From the NCBI GenBank assembly GCA_028023455.1, contig JAQFVV010013286.1, forward strand, positions 105,965 to 169,964: a stretch of DNA of 64,000 bases, in the 5' to 3' direction. Below the pieces are notes generated by a model. The model did no database searches, was not told where the DNA came from, and saw only the letters and a list, made by a program, of their open reading frames with translations. A program made the position numbers and the translations under genes. Positions 11,186 through 23,443 of the stretch are shown here, piece by piece; positions within the stretch are counted from its first letter, which is position 1; each line of letters starts with the position of its first letter. The stretch comes from Epiperipatus broadwayi. Its lineage: Eukaryota; Onychophora; Udeonychophora; Euonychophora; Peripatidae.

Positions 11186-14100
11186 TTAAAAGCATGTGTT
11201 TTTTACGAGCATTTTTTTAATGGCAGAGACCATGATTACTGAAGGAATGGTTGCTTTATCAAATTTTTTTAAGATTTAATGTAAATTAAACAAAACATTT
11301 TAATATTATAAAAATAAATTCCCAAATTTTAATAAAGCTATATTAAAATTTACATTTTTAAATATATCTTATATTTTATCACTTTACAACTTCAAATATA
11401 TATTTACTGGAGTGCTCTCTGCTTTAATAGTAACCATTTACTAATTGGTAAGTATGTCATTCATCTGAACTATATTAGGGGATTGACAGATCATGAAAGC
11501 ATGGACCTCCTTAACATCAAATTATGAATCAGAGTTTGTGGTTGTTTCTGCAGCTGGCTGTGATGAAATACAAAAATGTCAGTCATTTTTACAATTTTTT
11601 AAAATTAAATTTATTTGTAATATTATTTTTTAATTGGTTGCTTTAACAACTTTTTTTTAAATATTTAACATAAATATATATTTTTTATTAAACATTGCTA
11701 ATTTATACAAGTTCATTAACATTGCTAAGTATGTCATTCATCTGAACTATATTAGGATATTGAATGAAAGCATAGAACTACTTAACATCAAATTATGAAT
11801 CAGTGTTTGTAGCTATTTTTGTAGCTGGAGGGGAATCTATACAGCAAGATACATATTATATTTCTGTAGTTAAGAGCACTCATACTAATTTTTTTCCATA
11901 CTTCCTTTCCAAAAACATAAATGTTTGTGACATCATCAGACAAACATTCATTCACCAATAAGACAATAGAGACACTACAGATTATATATATATATAAAAT
12001 TGCAAATCTTGAATACTTTACATATCACTGAATATGTATTTAGTTAAATTCTCCCATGTACACGTAATAATACTAACATTATTTATTTACACATTCTATA
12101 AAATTTTTCAATGTTTGATTGAAAAATTCAACTAACTTTTTAGATTGCCTCCTGAAAAATAAAAAAACTTTTTATAAAGAGATTTAAATCATGTTAGCAT
12201 TATGCCATTTTCATGTGGTATTTAATTTATTAATAATATGCATATATATATATATATATCATTAAAACAATTAACTCTTAGACAATTCCAATATCATTAA
12301 CAATCAACAATTTCAAACTGTTGTCAAGGCAACCTCTTTTTAACAATGTACATATAATGAGATATATTCTGGAAGTTATCTTTTTTTTCAAATTCATACT
12401 TCTCTCCTAAAATGATCTACTGTATTTGTCTTCATTTAACTGTTTATATCAATCTCCAACATTTCTATCATTATCCCATTACCTCTAAACAAAGTGTGTT
12501 TTTATTTCACTTATTCACTCAATTATATTGACAAAGAAGCAAATAATGGCAAATTATCTGTAATGATAATCAAGTGTTAATGCTTAGATATAGTATTCAG
12601 TTTTTTGATTATTCTATCTATATCTGGACAAATAACAAACATTTTCTTAATACCTATATTCTTAATCTTATTTATCTAATCTCCCTTCTCTCTAAACTCA
12701 TAACTCAAATGCAATAATTTTTCTATTGTTAATAGCTCAACTCTCCCATACTATAATGTTAAATTCTAAATAAGACATTTAACAATTTATTTATTTTTAA
12801 ATTTCAATTTCAATGATATAATTTTATTTTCTTTTAAAATTTTTCCCATTTAGAAAGTTAAAATTTTTATTCAATTTTTTAAAAATAAATTTCCCAGCAA
12901 TAATTGTTCTTCTAAATATTTAAAGATATTAAGGTATTTTAAAAATATTTACTTAACTTCTAACTTTATCATTATCATCCCTGAAGGTGTAAAAAGCCTC
13001 ATTATGGCTTTATGATGAAACTTTAAATATTACATCTTATATCTTTCAAAATATTGATGAAATGGACATTAATGAACTTTCAACAAGAATTATCAACTTT
13101 ATCAGAATAGCTTATGTTTGAAGAGAAAAATGCAAGTACCTTATTATAGATTATTTTACCATCAAATTTGATGAAGTCATCATTATCTCTCCCCATTGTT
13201 GTCATGGACAACCATATTTCTTTTACTATCCTTAATTAATACATGACATTTAGCCTTTAATTTAGACAACCTCTTAGTAATAGCTAGCAAACTAACTTTC
13301 ATAGCTATGGATTAACCAGCTGCAGAGTTACTGCATGAGTAAGAGGCACTTTTGTGTAACCTAAATTTCAGTACCTCTAGTCCCATGAATAGAGCCAGCC
13401 GGAAACAGGGGAAAACCCCACATTTATCAAGTCTCTGGGCCTGCATGAGCTACTTTTTTGTGAAAATCAAAAAATGAAACATTTTACCAACTGCTAAATA
13501 AAAGTACATTTTTCCTTTTTGGGGGGCCAAATTTTGTAATTTATAAGTATTACAATGAATATCATATGCAAAGTAATATGATTGTAGAAGCACTAATTAT
13601 GTGGTAGAGCGGATTTTTCAGTTACATTGTAAATGTCAAATCAGCATAAGTCAAGAACAATTCTTCTTTGTAAGCATTTTTAAGTATTAAATTACAATTC
13701 ATAAAAAAAAAAAAATTAAATTAGGACTGTGCTATTAATGGATTCACAATAAAACAATGAAGCAAATAATATATATATATTGCATTATAGGTATTTTTTT
13801 GTTTTCTCAAATATTAATTCAAAATCATATTTATAATAACTAATTATTTTTGCATTATTAATATCAATTTGTGCAATATACATTTATATGATTATGAAGC
13901 CATAGAGCTTTGAAAGCGCTAAGCTTTAAATAAATTTAATAATATATGTAACTTCCTTAAGGAGCATTATAAGCACATAATTATTGATATTACATTTATA
14001 TTTGCAAGAAAGATAAATTTATTGAAGTTTTTTATCATGTAAAAAAGACCGTACTCTCCACATCCAATTAAAACAAAATGAATTCTATATAATTTTGTTC

Positions 14101-14694
14101 AACAAAAGACAGGTACAATATTAAAAAATAATAATTATTTATACTATTATCTATTGATTTATATATTAACTTTCTAGACTTTGGTGGATTCAATGCAATA
14201 ACTAATAATCAGCTTTAATTTAATTCAATTCAAATTATCATATTATTAATTAGTTAAAAATAACTCATTTTTATTTTGTTTTATTTGGAATCATTCATAA
14301 TTTGTTATGTTTTCTATCAACAAAGTTAACTTCTGAAATATTTATTCAATAATAGAATATTTACACTACCTCATGATTTAATTTTTTGTATGCCTGTTAT
14401 GTGAAAACTTAGTCATACTATTTAGTCAAGTATCTAGTGGTTTTAAGGATTTATATTACATTTACTTAAAGGAAGAATTTTCCCCATTTATTTTGTTTAT
14501 TTGACAAATTTTTAAAAGCTGTTATACCATGCCTTGCAACTTTCTTTTGTTTAATAATAGATTCTAATAATTAAAAAAAAAAATCAAACAATTGGTTTCT
14601 TCCATTAGAATAGATAAAGAATCTTCTTTATGAAGCATTATAACTTTATCTTTCTTATTGCATTGCCAAATCCATATAATATTAATATCATCTA
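11186..14694. other. AT-rich DNA with one long direct repeat
   Basis: A block of about 105 bp (taagtatgtcattcatctg, then caaattatgaatcag, then agctgg) at 11449-11557 recurs, diverged, at 11726-11828. Around 13300-13470 the sequence is less AT-rich but shows no open frame or known motif. Apart from (TA)n tracts near 12240-12260 nothing else was recognised. Confidence 0.5.
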
Positions 14695-14844
14695 TAATGC
14701 TTTTTTACAATTCACTATTGACAGTTTTGATTGCCCCAGCAATCTTCTTCACTTGTATTTCCAAATCTTAACACAAGTAGAAGTTCTGAAGAAGATTGCT
14801 GGGGCAATCAAAACTATCAATAGTGAGTTGTAAAAAAGTATTGT
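14695..14844. mobile_element. Fold-back element with hammerhead-like core
   Basis: Arms of about 55-60 bp are nearly perfect inverted copies (ataatgcttttttacaa on the left, ttgtaaaaaagtattgt on the right). In the right arm, plus strand, CTGAAGA (14786-14792) is followed by one A, a GATTGC / GCAATC hairpin and AAAAC, where a functional hammerhead would have GAAAC. The order equals a hammerhead, but with an extra nucleotide before stem II and a mutated G12 it is at best a relic. Confidence 0.6.
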
Positions 14845-16882
14845 AAAAAGTAATAAAGAATCTTGCAGGTTTTCCCAATAGAATAGTTACAAGTGATGTT
14901 GTATAATTGTTACACTCAACAGAGAGGCATTAAACTATAATATTATTTTAATGAAATACACTCAATATTTGTTAAAAAACAATTTTTTAGTAGTTCTGCT
15001 TATCTTGGATTTGGACTATCATTTATTTGAGTTTATGGATCAATTATGCATTTTAGCTAAATAAAAAATTCCACAACAGTCCAAATACAATAAAAAGCAG
15101 ATTAGTGAAACAGCTAAAAAATTATATCAGTATTAAAAGATAATATTAATATTACAAAGAAAAAAGATAATATCCGGCATTAAAAAAATTGTATGGGCGG
15201 AATTGGTCCCCAAACCCCATGTTTCAGGTTCTGATACTTCAGGCTACAGATATGTCAAACACATGGCAGAAACATTTTAACTATATAATTGATTAATCAA
15301 ATTACCTACTATGCATAATTATTATGAGGTAATGTTTTAAATAAGTTTTATTTTTAAATTAATTATTAATAGTATTATGCCATTTTAAAAATCAATTAGG
15401 ATGTTTAAATAAAGGTAATTCACAGTGAAATGCTTCAGGTCTGTTAGGTTTAATGCAATGGGAGACAATTGTCGAAAGTCTGAGTAAAAAAGTAAATAAG
15501 AAATATTTGCAATCAAAATATGTTTCTAACCACGGCATTAATGATTTGTAAATTTAAGCATTTTCATTTACATATAAATTTTATTAATTATCACTGTGTT
15601 TTGACGTCCCCATTGGTGAAGTGCCTTTGTGCCTCGGACAACCAGCATATCCCATGTGGCAAATGATCTGAAATTTTTTCAAAATTTACCGGAATCAAAT
15701 CTGAATTCTAAACCATAAGTATGATAGGACCACCATGTCAAGGTGCCCTTAGTTGTAAGTAGATTTAATTTTACAGATATATTAATAAAAATCCTTTCCT
15801 TTCTGACATATTTAACAACACATTATTACTTTATCTTTTTCAAATACTTTTGAGTAAATTTATATATATATATAATAGAATGAAATGTCATGGAACCATA
15901 AAAATGTTATTAATTTATAATTAAGATTAAACGAACATAATTTTAAAAAGTATGAGATATAATTTTAGCTACATTTTAAAATTCTAAATGTGCTTTTAAA
16001 TGTTGAAATTTACTGTAAATTGTGTTAAGAAAGTGATTACAACTAATTATATTATCTCACCTATCTTCTGACAAAAAAATTTAAAATAAAAAAATTACAC
16101 GATGCATAATATAGTGATAAAATTAGTTGCCATAACAAATCAATAATAAAATCAATTGCAGGTATTTAATAATTCAACTATAAAAGAAAAGAGCGTAAAG
16201 GATTGCTACCATTTATGCAAACAGAAATATAATTTAGAATATTATTCCCCTCTTAAAAAAAAAATGTTTTAAAATATTTGTAACTTTATAAATTCGAAAA
16301 AACTCTCAGGAATAAAAGTAGTCTAGAGAAAAATGTGTAGAGTTGAATTGGTTTATTACTACTATTTCTATATAAAATTTGTTACACTTCATTTGAAATA
16401 ATTAACAATTAACAAAATATGTAGCGTTTTAAATGCATTTTTTTTAATTATTATTATCATTATTTTCTCTTTATATATAGGTATGAATGTGAGTCAAAGT
16501 ATTGAGTGTCGACTACATAATAAAAATATATATATTTATTTTATAATATCAATAAATAAGATAATAATTAGAGTAATTTTAATAATTTACGCATGGAAAT
16601 TTAAAAGTATAAATAATTTTACAAGTGATAGTATCTCTTTCCCTTTGAAGCACATCTTATTAAAAATATATATATATTCTAATATAAAATTATTAAACGA
16701 TTCTTTTTAAATTGGATTAGAAAATTTACGAATTTACATAATTTGTAACCACAGCATACTCTTTATCGTAGGCTTACACGCACACACATACTCACACTTA
16801 CGCTGTATTTATAAAAAAAGTAACAAGATAAATTTTCTCAATGGAGCTTATCACTATAGTAACAGTTGTCATTTGTTTCATT
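14845..16882. other. AT-rich DNA downstream of the ankyrin gene
   Basis: No gene was recognised. Read on the minus strand, 15600-15745 has a possible tRNA-type B box (gatttgattcc) preceded by an A-box-like ggtggtcctatc, so it may be an old SINE. A (TA)n tract lies near 15860. The 3' untranslated region of the minus-strand gene should lie at the high-coordinate end of this stretch. Confidence 0.45.
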
Positions 16883-17554
16883 TTAATTGGATGGCTTTTT
16901 TTTGGTAATTCGTACAACATTTGTGGGCGTCCGTATATTTTTTTTATCCAAGATGCTAGACTGAAACTTACCCCCATTTTTTTTGTGATTTTCTAGTATT
17001 TGTACAACAATATGAAGAACAAAAGTATAAATCCAATAAAAAAATTTCCATATAAATTTCCATATTTTCTGCAGTCGATACCATAACCATAATTCCTCTT
17101 TTAATTGTTTATTTTGTAATTGCACCACCATTTCTGTAGATAAAAAATCACCCATTTCTAAATCCTTAGCTACATCTACCGGTAAATCACCTTCATATGT
17201 TTGTAAAAAAAGATTAGCTCCAAAAATAATTAGTAAACTAGACATTTGCATGAAGCCACATGCCGATGCTGTATGTAATGGCGAATAACCGTGAACATCC
17301 TGTATATTGGCATCCGCACCCATGCATAAAAGAATTTTAACTCCATCTAAATTATTACTAAGGACACCTTGATGTAATGCAGTTAGTCCCAAGTGATTGC
17401 ATCTATTTACATTCATGTGAAGGCTCTCATCACTCAATAATTGAAATAATTCATTATTATCTCCTTCCTGAATCATTGCGTGAACTAAAGTATCCGCTGA
17501 AAAGGAAATTTTTCTTTGCGATTTTTTTCTTGCTCTTATTTTGCCTTCGCTCAT
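16883..17554 (-). CDS. Ankyrin-repeat PP1-regulatory-subunit-like protein with C-terminal hydrophobic anchor
   Basis: A 223-residue protein in one exon. A basic N-terminus leads to RKISF (residues 14-18), a match to the RVxF docking motif that binds the protein phosphatase 1 catalytic subunit. Two clear ankyrin repeats follow (about 54-86 and 87-119, with LTALHQGV and SPLHTASA) and a third partial one (EGDLPVDVAKD, 121-131). This layout is that of the MYPT/PPP1R12-PPP1R16-PPP1R27 group and is closest in size to PPP1R27. Unlike PPP1R27, it continues through a Trp/Phe-rich hydrophobic stretch (about 164-187) that could anchor it in a membrane, then a basic tail. I chose the second of two adjacent Met codons (A at -3); an in-frame Met 14 codons upstream has a poor context. 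The likely role is to direct PP1 to a membrane; this is inference. Confidence 0.75.
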   Translation of the reverse strand: MSEGKIRARKKSQRKISFSADTLVHAMIQEGDNNELFQLLSDESLHMNVNRCNHLGLTALHQGVLSNNLDGVKILLCMGADANIQDVHGYSPLHTASACGFMQMSSLLIIFGANLFLQTYEGDLPVDVAKDLEMGDFLSTEMVVQLQNKQLKEELWLWYRLQKIWKFIWKFFYWIYTFVLHIVVQILENHKKNGGKFQSSILDKKNIRTPTNVVRITKKKPSN

Positions 17555-17597
17555 CATCCATTCAAAATTACATAGAATTAAAAGAAAAATATACATA

Positions 17598-18624
17598 AAG
17601 ATTGATAAATTTAAGAGATAATATAAAGCAAACTGAATATAGATTCTTGTTAAAGTAAAAAAATACTAACAAAAAAAGAAAAAAAAAGTGATAACTTAAT
17701 GCATATGCAAATAATCCCTGGCGACATTAAAACTTGATTTGACGTTTACACAGCTTTTTTTCTTTCGATCAGTAACGTACAAACTGCTTAACCGCCCATA
17801 ATTCATAAATGAGCTTCATTTTACACTCAGAACTAAACCTGTAGACGATTGAAATACTTTAAGGCTTGAATAAATACAAGAGATATGAGCAAATTAACTC
17901 TATGTTTGATTTCTTTCAATTCTGCACGCCCGGTACATATGAGCTCGCTCAACAATCAACAGAGATATATTTTTCATTGCCGGAACAAAAATAACTTGCT
18001 CAGCGCTTCCTCTACACTCGGCACTGGTAGAAAGAAAATTCTTCAATCAAAAGAGGAAAATAAATTTGGCAGAACTATTAACGAGAATCGGAAATAGAAG
18101 AATTTTTCTATTACCCATACTTAAAAAATAATAAATATTCACATTCCTGAAATCAGATAAAATACATTAATAAATACATAATTTGTGAACAATCGCATAA
18201 AATTAAAATCAGCGGAGATAGCTTTCAAACCTAATTTGTAAATCATTTTTCAGCAGTTTGTTTTTGTTTAAATTAATCCTGTACAAAGCTTAAATCGTTA
18301 ATTTGTAATAAATTATTAGCAAACCATACGATAACTGAGGTTCAGCTTAAAATTGAGAAGAAATTGTCAGCACTGCATAATTATATTAAAGCGGTAAATT
18401 AAACAATTACATCAAAATTAAAAAGAAACTAAATACAACAAAATTTTAGATCTATACTTTCTTGAAAGTATATCCTTACGATTCAGGTCATTTAAATATT
18501 CAGTTAACCAATCAGAATTATTTCTCGATCGCCTCAATGATTTGTTCCGATTTCAATCTTGTTTATCCTTTTAAAACTGAAAAAGCGATGTTTCTCAAGG
18601 TGGCGCTTCTAATTAAACCAAAAC
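17598..18624. promoter_or_regulatory. Probable shared promoter between two divergent genes
   Basis: The roughly 1-kb gap between the minus-strand ankyrin gene and the plus-strand secreted-protein exon contains clearly more CpG dinucleotides than the surrounding DNA, for example around 17720-17960 and 18000-18080. Head-to-head spacing of this size with local CpG retention is typical of a bidirectional promoter. No TATA box or specific factor site can be named. Confidence 0.45.
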
Positions 18625-18946
18625 ATGGCGACTACCAGAACCAGAGGATTCGGCTGTTTATTCTTGCTGAATTTCTTTTTTAATATTTTGTACACAAATC
18701 ATGCAAATTGGCCTGATGAGTGCGAAACAGCCACTATCGAAATAGGTTCAGTTGATGGCACGAAACAGAGGATTAATTTAAGCCATTTGCAAACTCTCAA
18801 GCAGTGCGACTCGTGTCTTAAATTTACGGAGACTAACAGCGAAACGTTTCATTATCTTCTTCGGTTTGCAGCCGATGAAAGGCTGCGAACAAAAATCTAT
18901 ATGAAAGAACTTAAAGATATACTTAGTGAATTAATACTGGAATGCG
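18625..18946 (+). CDS. First coding exon of an unidentified secreted or membrane protein
   Basis: The start ATG has a strong context (AAAACATGG). The exon encodes 107 residues and one extra base and ends at a consensus donor (GCG|GTAAGT), so the intron is phase 1. Residues 1 to about 28 look like a signal peptide: a basic start (TRTRG) followed by the hydrophobic LFLLNFFFNILY. The mature part has four Cys (DEC, QCDSC, LEC) and a charged helical stretch (ADERLRTKIYMKELKDIL). I do not recognise the family. Codon use and composition are clearly coding compared with the flanks. Later exons must lie downstream and are not securely found. Confidence 0.7.
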
Positions 18947-20245
18947 GTAAGTAAAATAAATGTTTTTCATTTATTTTTTTAAATAAAAAAAAACTTTTAA
19001 AAAATATTTTCACAGCCAGATATCGCTATATGTCACGATAGATGTCCCTTACTTATCCGTTGTCGGAAGAATAGTATATTGATTTTAACTATCACCTGAT
19101 TTCATGCGTGCAGCTATCTTTCAATCTTGGCTGGAATATTCACCTGAAAAAGAAATTAGATAACCTGTATTTTTAGTGATTACCTTTTTTACACTCTCAA
19201 ACAATAATTGTTTTGTACTACATGTATTTCTAAGACGAGTTTAATTAATCTCTTTAAGTTTTTTTTATTAAAAAAAATTAGAAAAACAAAAAATTCTTCT
19301 AATTAAAGTCTTTCAGCATTGTGTAATTAATTTTTATATTAATTTATTTAGTAAATAAATTTCGATTTTTTTAATTAAAAAGTTAGATATTTAATTTTTG
19401 AATTAAAAAAAAACATTTTATCATTAAAATATAGGAGATCACATTTTACTCTAATTTTTTTTTATTTTATTTTGAAAAAATATTTTTAATTCATGTAACA
19501 ACAACAACAACAAAAAAAAAACGCTACAAACAATAACAACAATATTAGCAAAATTCCAAATTATCTACAGGTGTTATGGTTTCTCTTTATTAAGTATACT
19601 TTAAAATTATTTAATACTTTTTTTGTGTGCAACTTTTACTTATTCTTTTCATTTTTATTCTAAAAATTATGTATTGTCTATTTATATAATTTTGATTGCA
19701 GTATTTTTAAATAAATTATTAAAAATTTTTTCTATAACTACTAAACTCAATAAAAAAAGCATACTAAATTGATTATGGAAGCTTGCTTAAAAGTAGTATA
19801 GTATTACACAATAGATAGTAATGTATAGAAGCATTTAATTACTTTGGATTCAATAACGCAATAATAAAAATGCAAATTAATTCATCATGCAGTTATAGAA
19901 GATGTGAAAAATTAATTCATTTAAAAACGATATATGATGTTCTGCCGAAAAATAATTACTATAGATGCTCAAACTGAAGCCCTTACACTATAATACTAAA
20001 AACAAACTTTTTTTTGCACAAAAGTTATCTTTTTTTTTTTAGTTTTGTTATTAATGTCATGAAATAATTCCAATATTCTTATGAAATCCATATTCTTTCA
20101 TTAATATTTAAGTAATTTGTCATATCATAGTGTATTCTAGTATATCCAAATCTCTAATTAAATTTTCTGGAAAGAATATTATGTTTAATCATGGTAAAAA
20201 ATAATATAAATAACTATATAACTAAAAACGTACTCTAAAGTACAC
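18947..20245 (+). other. Start of intron 1 of the secreted-protein gene
   Basis: AT-rich sequence following the strong GTAAGT donor, with poly-T/poly-A runs and a CAA-rich patch near 19498-19545. No acceptor here leads into a convincing open exon. Confidence 0.5.
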
Positions 20246-20569
20246 AAATAGACAATACATTAGTAATTACACAATGTTTCGAGTAGTATTATTCTCCACT
20301 CTGCACAGTGACAATATTCACTTAGAAGTTGAACTCACACCTTTAGATATGCACAGTAACAATATTCACTTAAAAGTTGAACTCGCACCTTTAGATTTTT
20401 TGGTAGAGCGTTTGCCTTAAATTCGATATTCAAAACTCTAAAGGTGTGAGTTCAACTTCTAAGTGAATATTGTCACTGTGCATATAGGCCAGCAAGACCT
20501 GAAGAAGAGTGGAAAATAATACTACTCGAAACGTTGTGTAATAAATTACTAACATGTATTGTCTATTTA
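20246..20569. mobile_element. Fold-back element with hammerhead-like core
   Basis: Inverted arms end in aaatagacaatacat and atgtattgtctattt. The left arm contains a local tandem duplication (caatattcactta plus aagttgaactc, twice). In the right arm, plus strand, CTGAAGA (20499-20505), a GAGT/ACTC stem and GAAACGTT (from 20528) have hammerhead order. An extra A precedes stem II and stem I is weak, so activity is doubtful. The left arm has lost CTGAAGA. Confidence 0.65.
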
Positions 20570-21461
20570 CTCTAAACTACTTTAAATTTACCTTGTATAT
20601 TTAATATCCCAAACCTTTTCACCTACTATTATTCATGAAATAAAATAAGCCTGAAATCTGTTTGTGACCTGCAAGAAATTAGTTATGTATGTAGTACAAA
20701 TATAAAAAAAATACACCCACACAGCTAAAAACTTCTTTCATTAAATTTAACCCCATATATGCTCCAACCAAAAGATAACTTTATCCAAAGTCCAACAAAA
20801 GTGGACATATAAAAAAAATTTGATAAAAAAAATAAGTATCCAGTCTTTATAATTTTTATACATAACACACAAAGGATAAAATTGGAAAACAGTTTACTAA
20901 AGATAGATGTAGATAGGGAAAGGCTTGGAGAATCTTTTTTCCAGCAGTGCATCAAATAAATTGTCTAGCCAATTGTTTATGATTTAGGTAACATTCATTT
21001 AACTGACTAGATTTTTTAAATATTAATTGGAATTGATCCAGAAATCTTTAACTCATGAGCTTATCACTATTATCACTGAGCTATCTGGGTGTTTAATACA
21101 GTGATAAAGTGATGGAATCAAGAGATCAAGATGCACGAATCATGTCTCAACGATATCACTGCATCAAACATTTTATGAACTCCCAGTGAATGAACCATTC
21201 GATTATTATAACCATTGAGCTAAATTGTTCACAGTTGCAATAGATTAATAAAAACCGCAGATTTGCCAGCAATCATTAATATAACTTTTTCTGTGGCTTG
21301 CTTTTCCATTAAAAGATTTATTAAAATTTTAATTGAGTTTAAAATTTTTAGCAGGTCTTTCTTTACAATTATGTAGCACAAGGAAATACCATTCACAGAT
21401 TTTCAGACACTTTTTTATTTACCCACCTATTCTGCATAAAAAAAAAAATTTTATAAATTAG

Positions 21462-21475
21462 TGATATGTTATTAA
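21462..21475 (+). repeat. 14-bp target-site duplication, left
   Basis: The sequence tgatatgttattaa recurs exactly at 21625-21638, bounding a truncated family A copy. Confidence 0.85.
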
Positions 21476-21624
21476 AACAGGCAAAACTCTCCACACAGTA
21501 GTGCCACTCAGAGCAAGCCAAAGTAACCAATGGATGCCAGAAGGCTTGTGCACAAAATCTCTATCTAGTGCCTACTCATCCAATATTCCCAGACTAGTTT
21601 TTAGCTTGTAGCTCTGTGGTCATG
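21476..21624 (-). mobile_element. Family A hammerhead repeat, short copy with intact target duplication
   Basis: This 149-bp copy runs from ggcaaaactctccacacag to just past the stem I 3' strand and stem III of the hammerhead, then stops before CTGATGA. An exact 14-bp duplication on both sides shows it inserted in this shortened form. Orientation is given for the ribozyme strand. Confidence 0.85.
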
Positions 21625-21638
21625 TGATATGTTATTAA
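21625..21638 (+). repeat. 14-bp target-site duplication, right
   Basis: Exact repeat of 21462-21475. Confidence 0.85.
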
Positions 21639-22011
21639 TGAAAAAAATGTTACTTTTAATCAAGACACTTCAATATATTTTGTTTCGTTTGGATGCAACT
21701 ATGCATGAATCTTAAGTCATCTGTCAGGAGACTGATAGAATAAATACACAGTAGCATTTGATCATCATCAGAGGTAATTATTCATCACTTAACACAATTT
21801 ATTCTATCTTGTTTTTGATATTTTCAGTAGATTTTTAAAAATTACAGAATTAAAATAAATCCTACGTGTCTTCTTATGAAAGCAATGGTATTCCATTTCA
21901 ACTAAATTACAAAATCATTGAGTTTTTCATTGTTTATCAAGTAAATGGAAAAATATTAATATTTTGCAATTTTTCAAAGCTCTTTTTAAAATTTCAACTA
22001 CATCATAAAAT

Positions 22012-22232
22012 TAATAACAGGCAAACTCACTGACGAAGGCCACAAGCCAGAAACTAGTCTGGGGATATTGGATGAGTAGGCACTAGATAAGGATTTTATG
22101 CACAAGCGTTCTGGAATCCATTGATTACTCTGACTGGCACTGAGTGGCACTACTGTATAGAGAGTTTTGCCTGTTTTAATAACAGTTATGTGCAAGCATA
22201 AGAAATGGTGATCATGTGATGTTTAGTGGTTT
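22012..22232 (+). mobile_element. Family A hammerhead repeat, single arm with target duplication
   Basis: A 221-bp single-arm copy, plus orientation, from within the ribozyme stem I to the terminal gatgtttagtgg motif. The 13-bp sequence tacatcataaaat flanks it at 21999-22011 and 22233-22245. The long reading frame visible across it on the minus strand is repeat-derived and recurs in other copies, so it is not a gene. Confidence 0.85.
22026..22072 (+). ncRNA. Hammerhead ribozyme, partial stem I, family A
   Basis: The core CTGACGA (22030-22036; position 7 is free in hammerheads), stem II GGC/GCC with a CACAA loop and GAAAC are present. The outer half of stem I 5' strand (TCCAA) was lost at the insertion boundary, so only a short inner stem I remains. 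Confidence 0.55.
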
Positions 22233-22817
22233 TACATCATAAAATACAATTACTTACAGTAAGTGCTGAAAGTTAACTTGAGTTCAATAACTTTTTACAA
22301 ACAAAAAATTTTAAGTTTGCAAAAACAATATTTGTTTCTGAATTATATCAGTCCCACTTATATATGCAACATATTTCTCAGATAAGTTTTTTTTTCTGGA
22401 ATTTATATATATGCAATAATTTAATATTTTGCATTTAGTTATAAGAACAAATAGAAGTTTCTTCTTACTTATCTCCATAGTGCTAATCTCCCAGTGGTCT
22501 CTACCATTACCAACCAGAAACTATTGTAAGAATGAACTAAATCCTCACAAGTCACTGGTGTTTCATCAGGGGCTTCCATTTTATCTATTGTGGTTGGACT
22601 TTAAGTATGTTCCTATAACAAATATAATAACATTGTTACAATGCTGTATAAGTATTCCAAAATATACCATCTAATTTAAGAATGTGGAGGTACACTTTAA
22701 TTACATTTTTTGAATATAAATAATCACATTAAGTAAGGTAGGTAGAACTATAAATCTTATTTTATTAACCTTATAATACAATATTTGTTAAAAGTAAAAG
22801 CACTTTTTATATATAAT

Positions 22818-22942
22818 AGTGCTAGCCAGTGTAAGTTCTAACATCATAATCATTATCCAGTGCCTTCCTATTCAATATTCTCAGATTAGTTTTTATCTTG
22901 TGATTTTTGCCAGTGATCACATGGTGTTTTAATGGTTTAATG
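22818..22942 (-). mobile_element. Family A hammerhead repeat, old diverged copy
   Basis: Recognisable by order: cagtgccttcctattcaat, a decayed stem III/stem II region (cagattagtttttatcttg), then gatcacatggtgttttaatgg. The core is destroyed (CTGGCAA, AAAAC). Confidence 0.6.
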
Positions 22943-23443
22943 CATATTTATTGTAAACTAATGCATTCAAGTGAGAATTCACACTAAATCTGTGTGAACC
23001 AATAAAAATTTCTCCTTATCATTAATGTTGTTCTTATCTTCAAATAATCTCATCAAAATACAGATTAACTATTAGAAATAATTTTACTGTTTTTTTTTTT
23101 TGTTTTTTTTTTTTTGGCAGAATATACAAGCATAGAATTAAGATTTGTTTCTGTCTTGATTATACAAGCACTAAATTTTTAGGCCATTTTGGAATTAGAA
23201 AAAAATATTTTTTAGCCAAGATGAACATATAATTTAGGAGAGTCTTTTAGTAGTATAAACATTACTGTCTCAGTTATTTCCTATATTTTTCTCTCCTTTT
23301 AAATTTGCTTTCTACGTTTTTCAGTTTTTATTTAGGTTTTTAATAGTGACATCTTTGCTTACCGCAAAAAGAAGTTTCCAAGTATTAAACATTTCAGTTG
23401 TGAATCATATTTCTTTCTTTCTTTTTTTAAAATATCGAAAACT

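Noticed and set aside
17377-17598. Plus-strand frame opposite the ankyrin gene
   Set aside because: It is the antisense shadow of the minus-strand coding sequence and has no features of its own.
21998-22195. Minus-strand reading frame with TGKTLYTVVPLSASQSNQW, also seen at 29928-30236 and 30658-30891
   Set aside because: The frames coincide with family A arms. The peptide recurs because the repeat recurs, with truncations and stops, and it overlaps the ribozyme.
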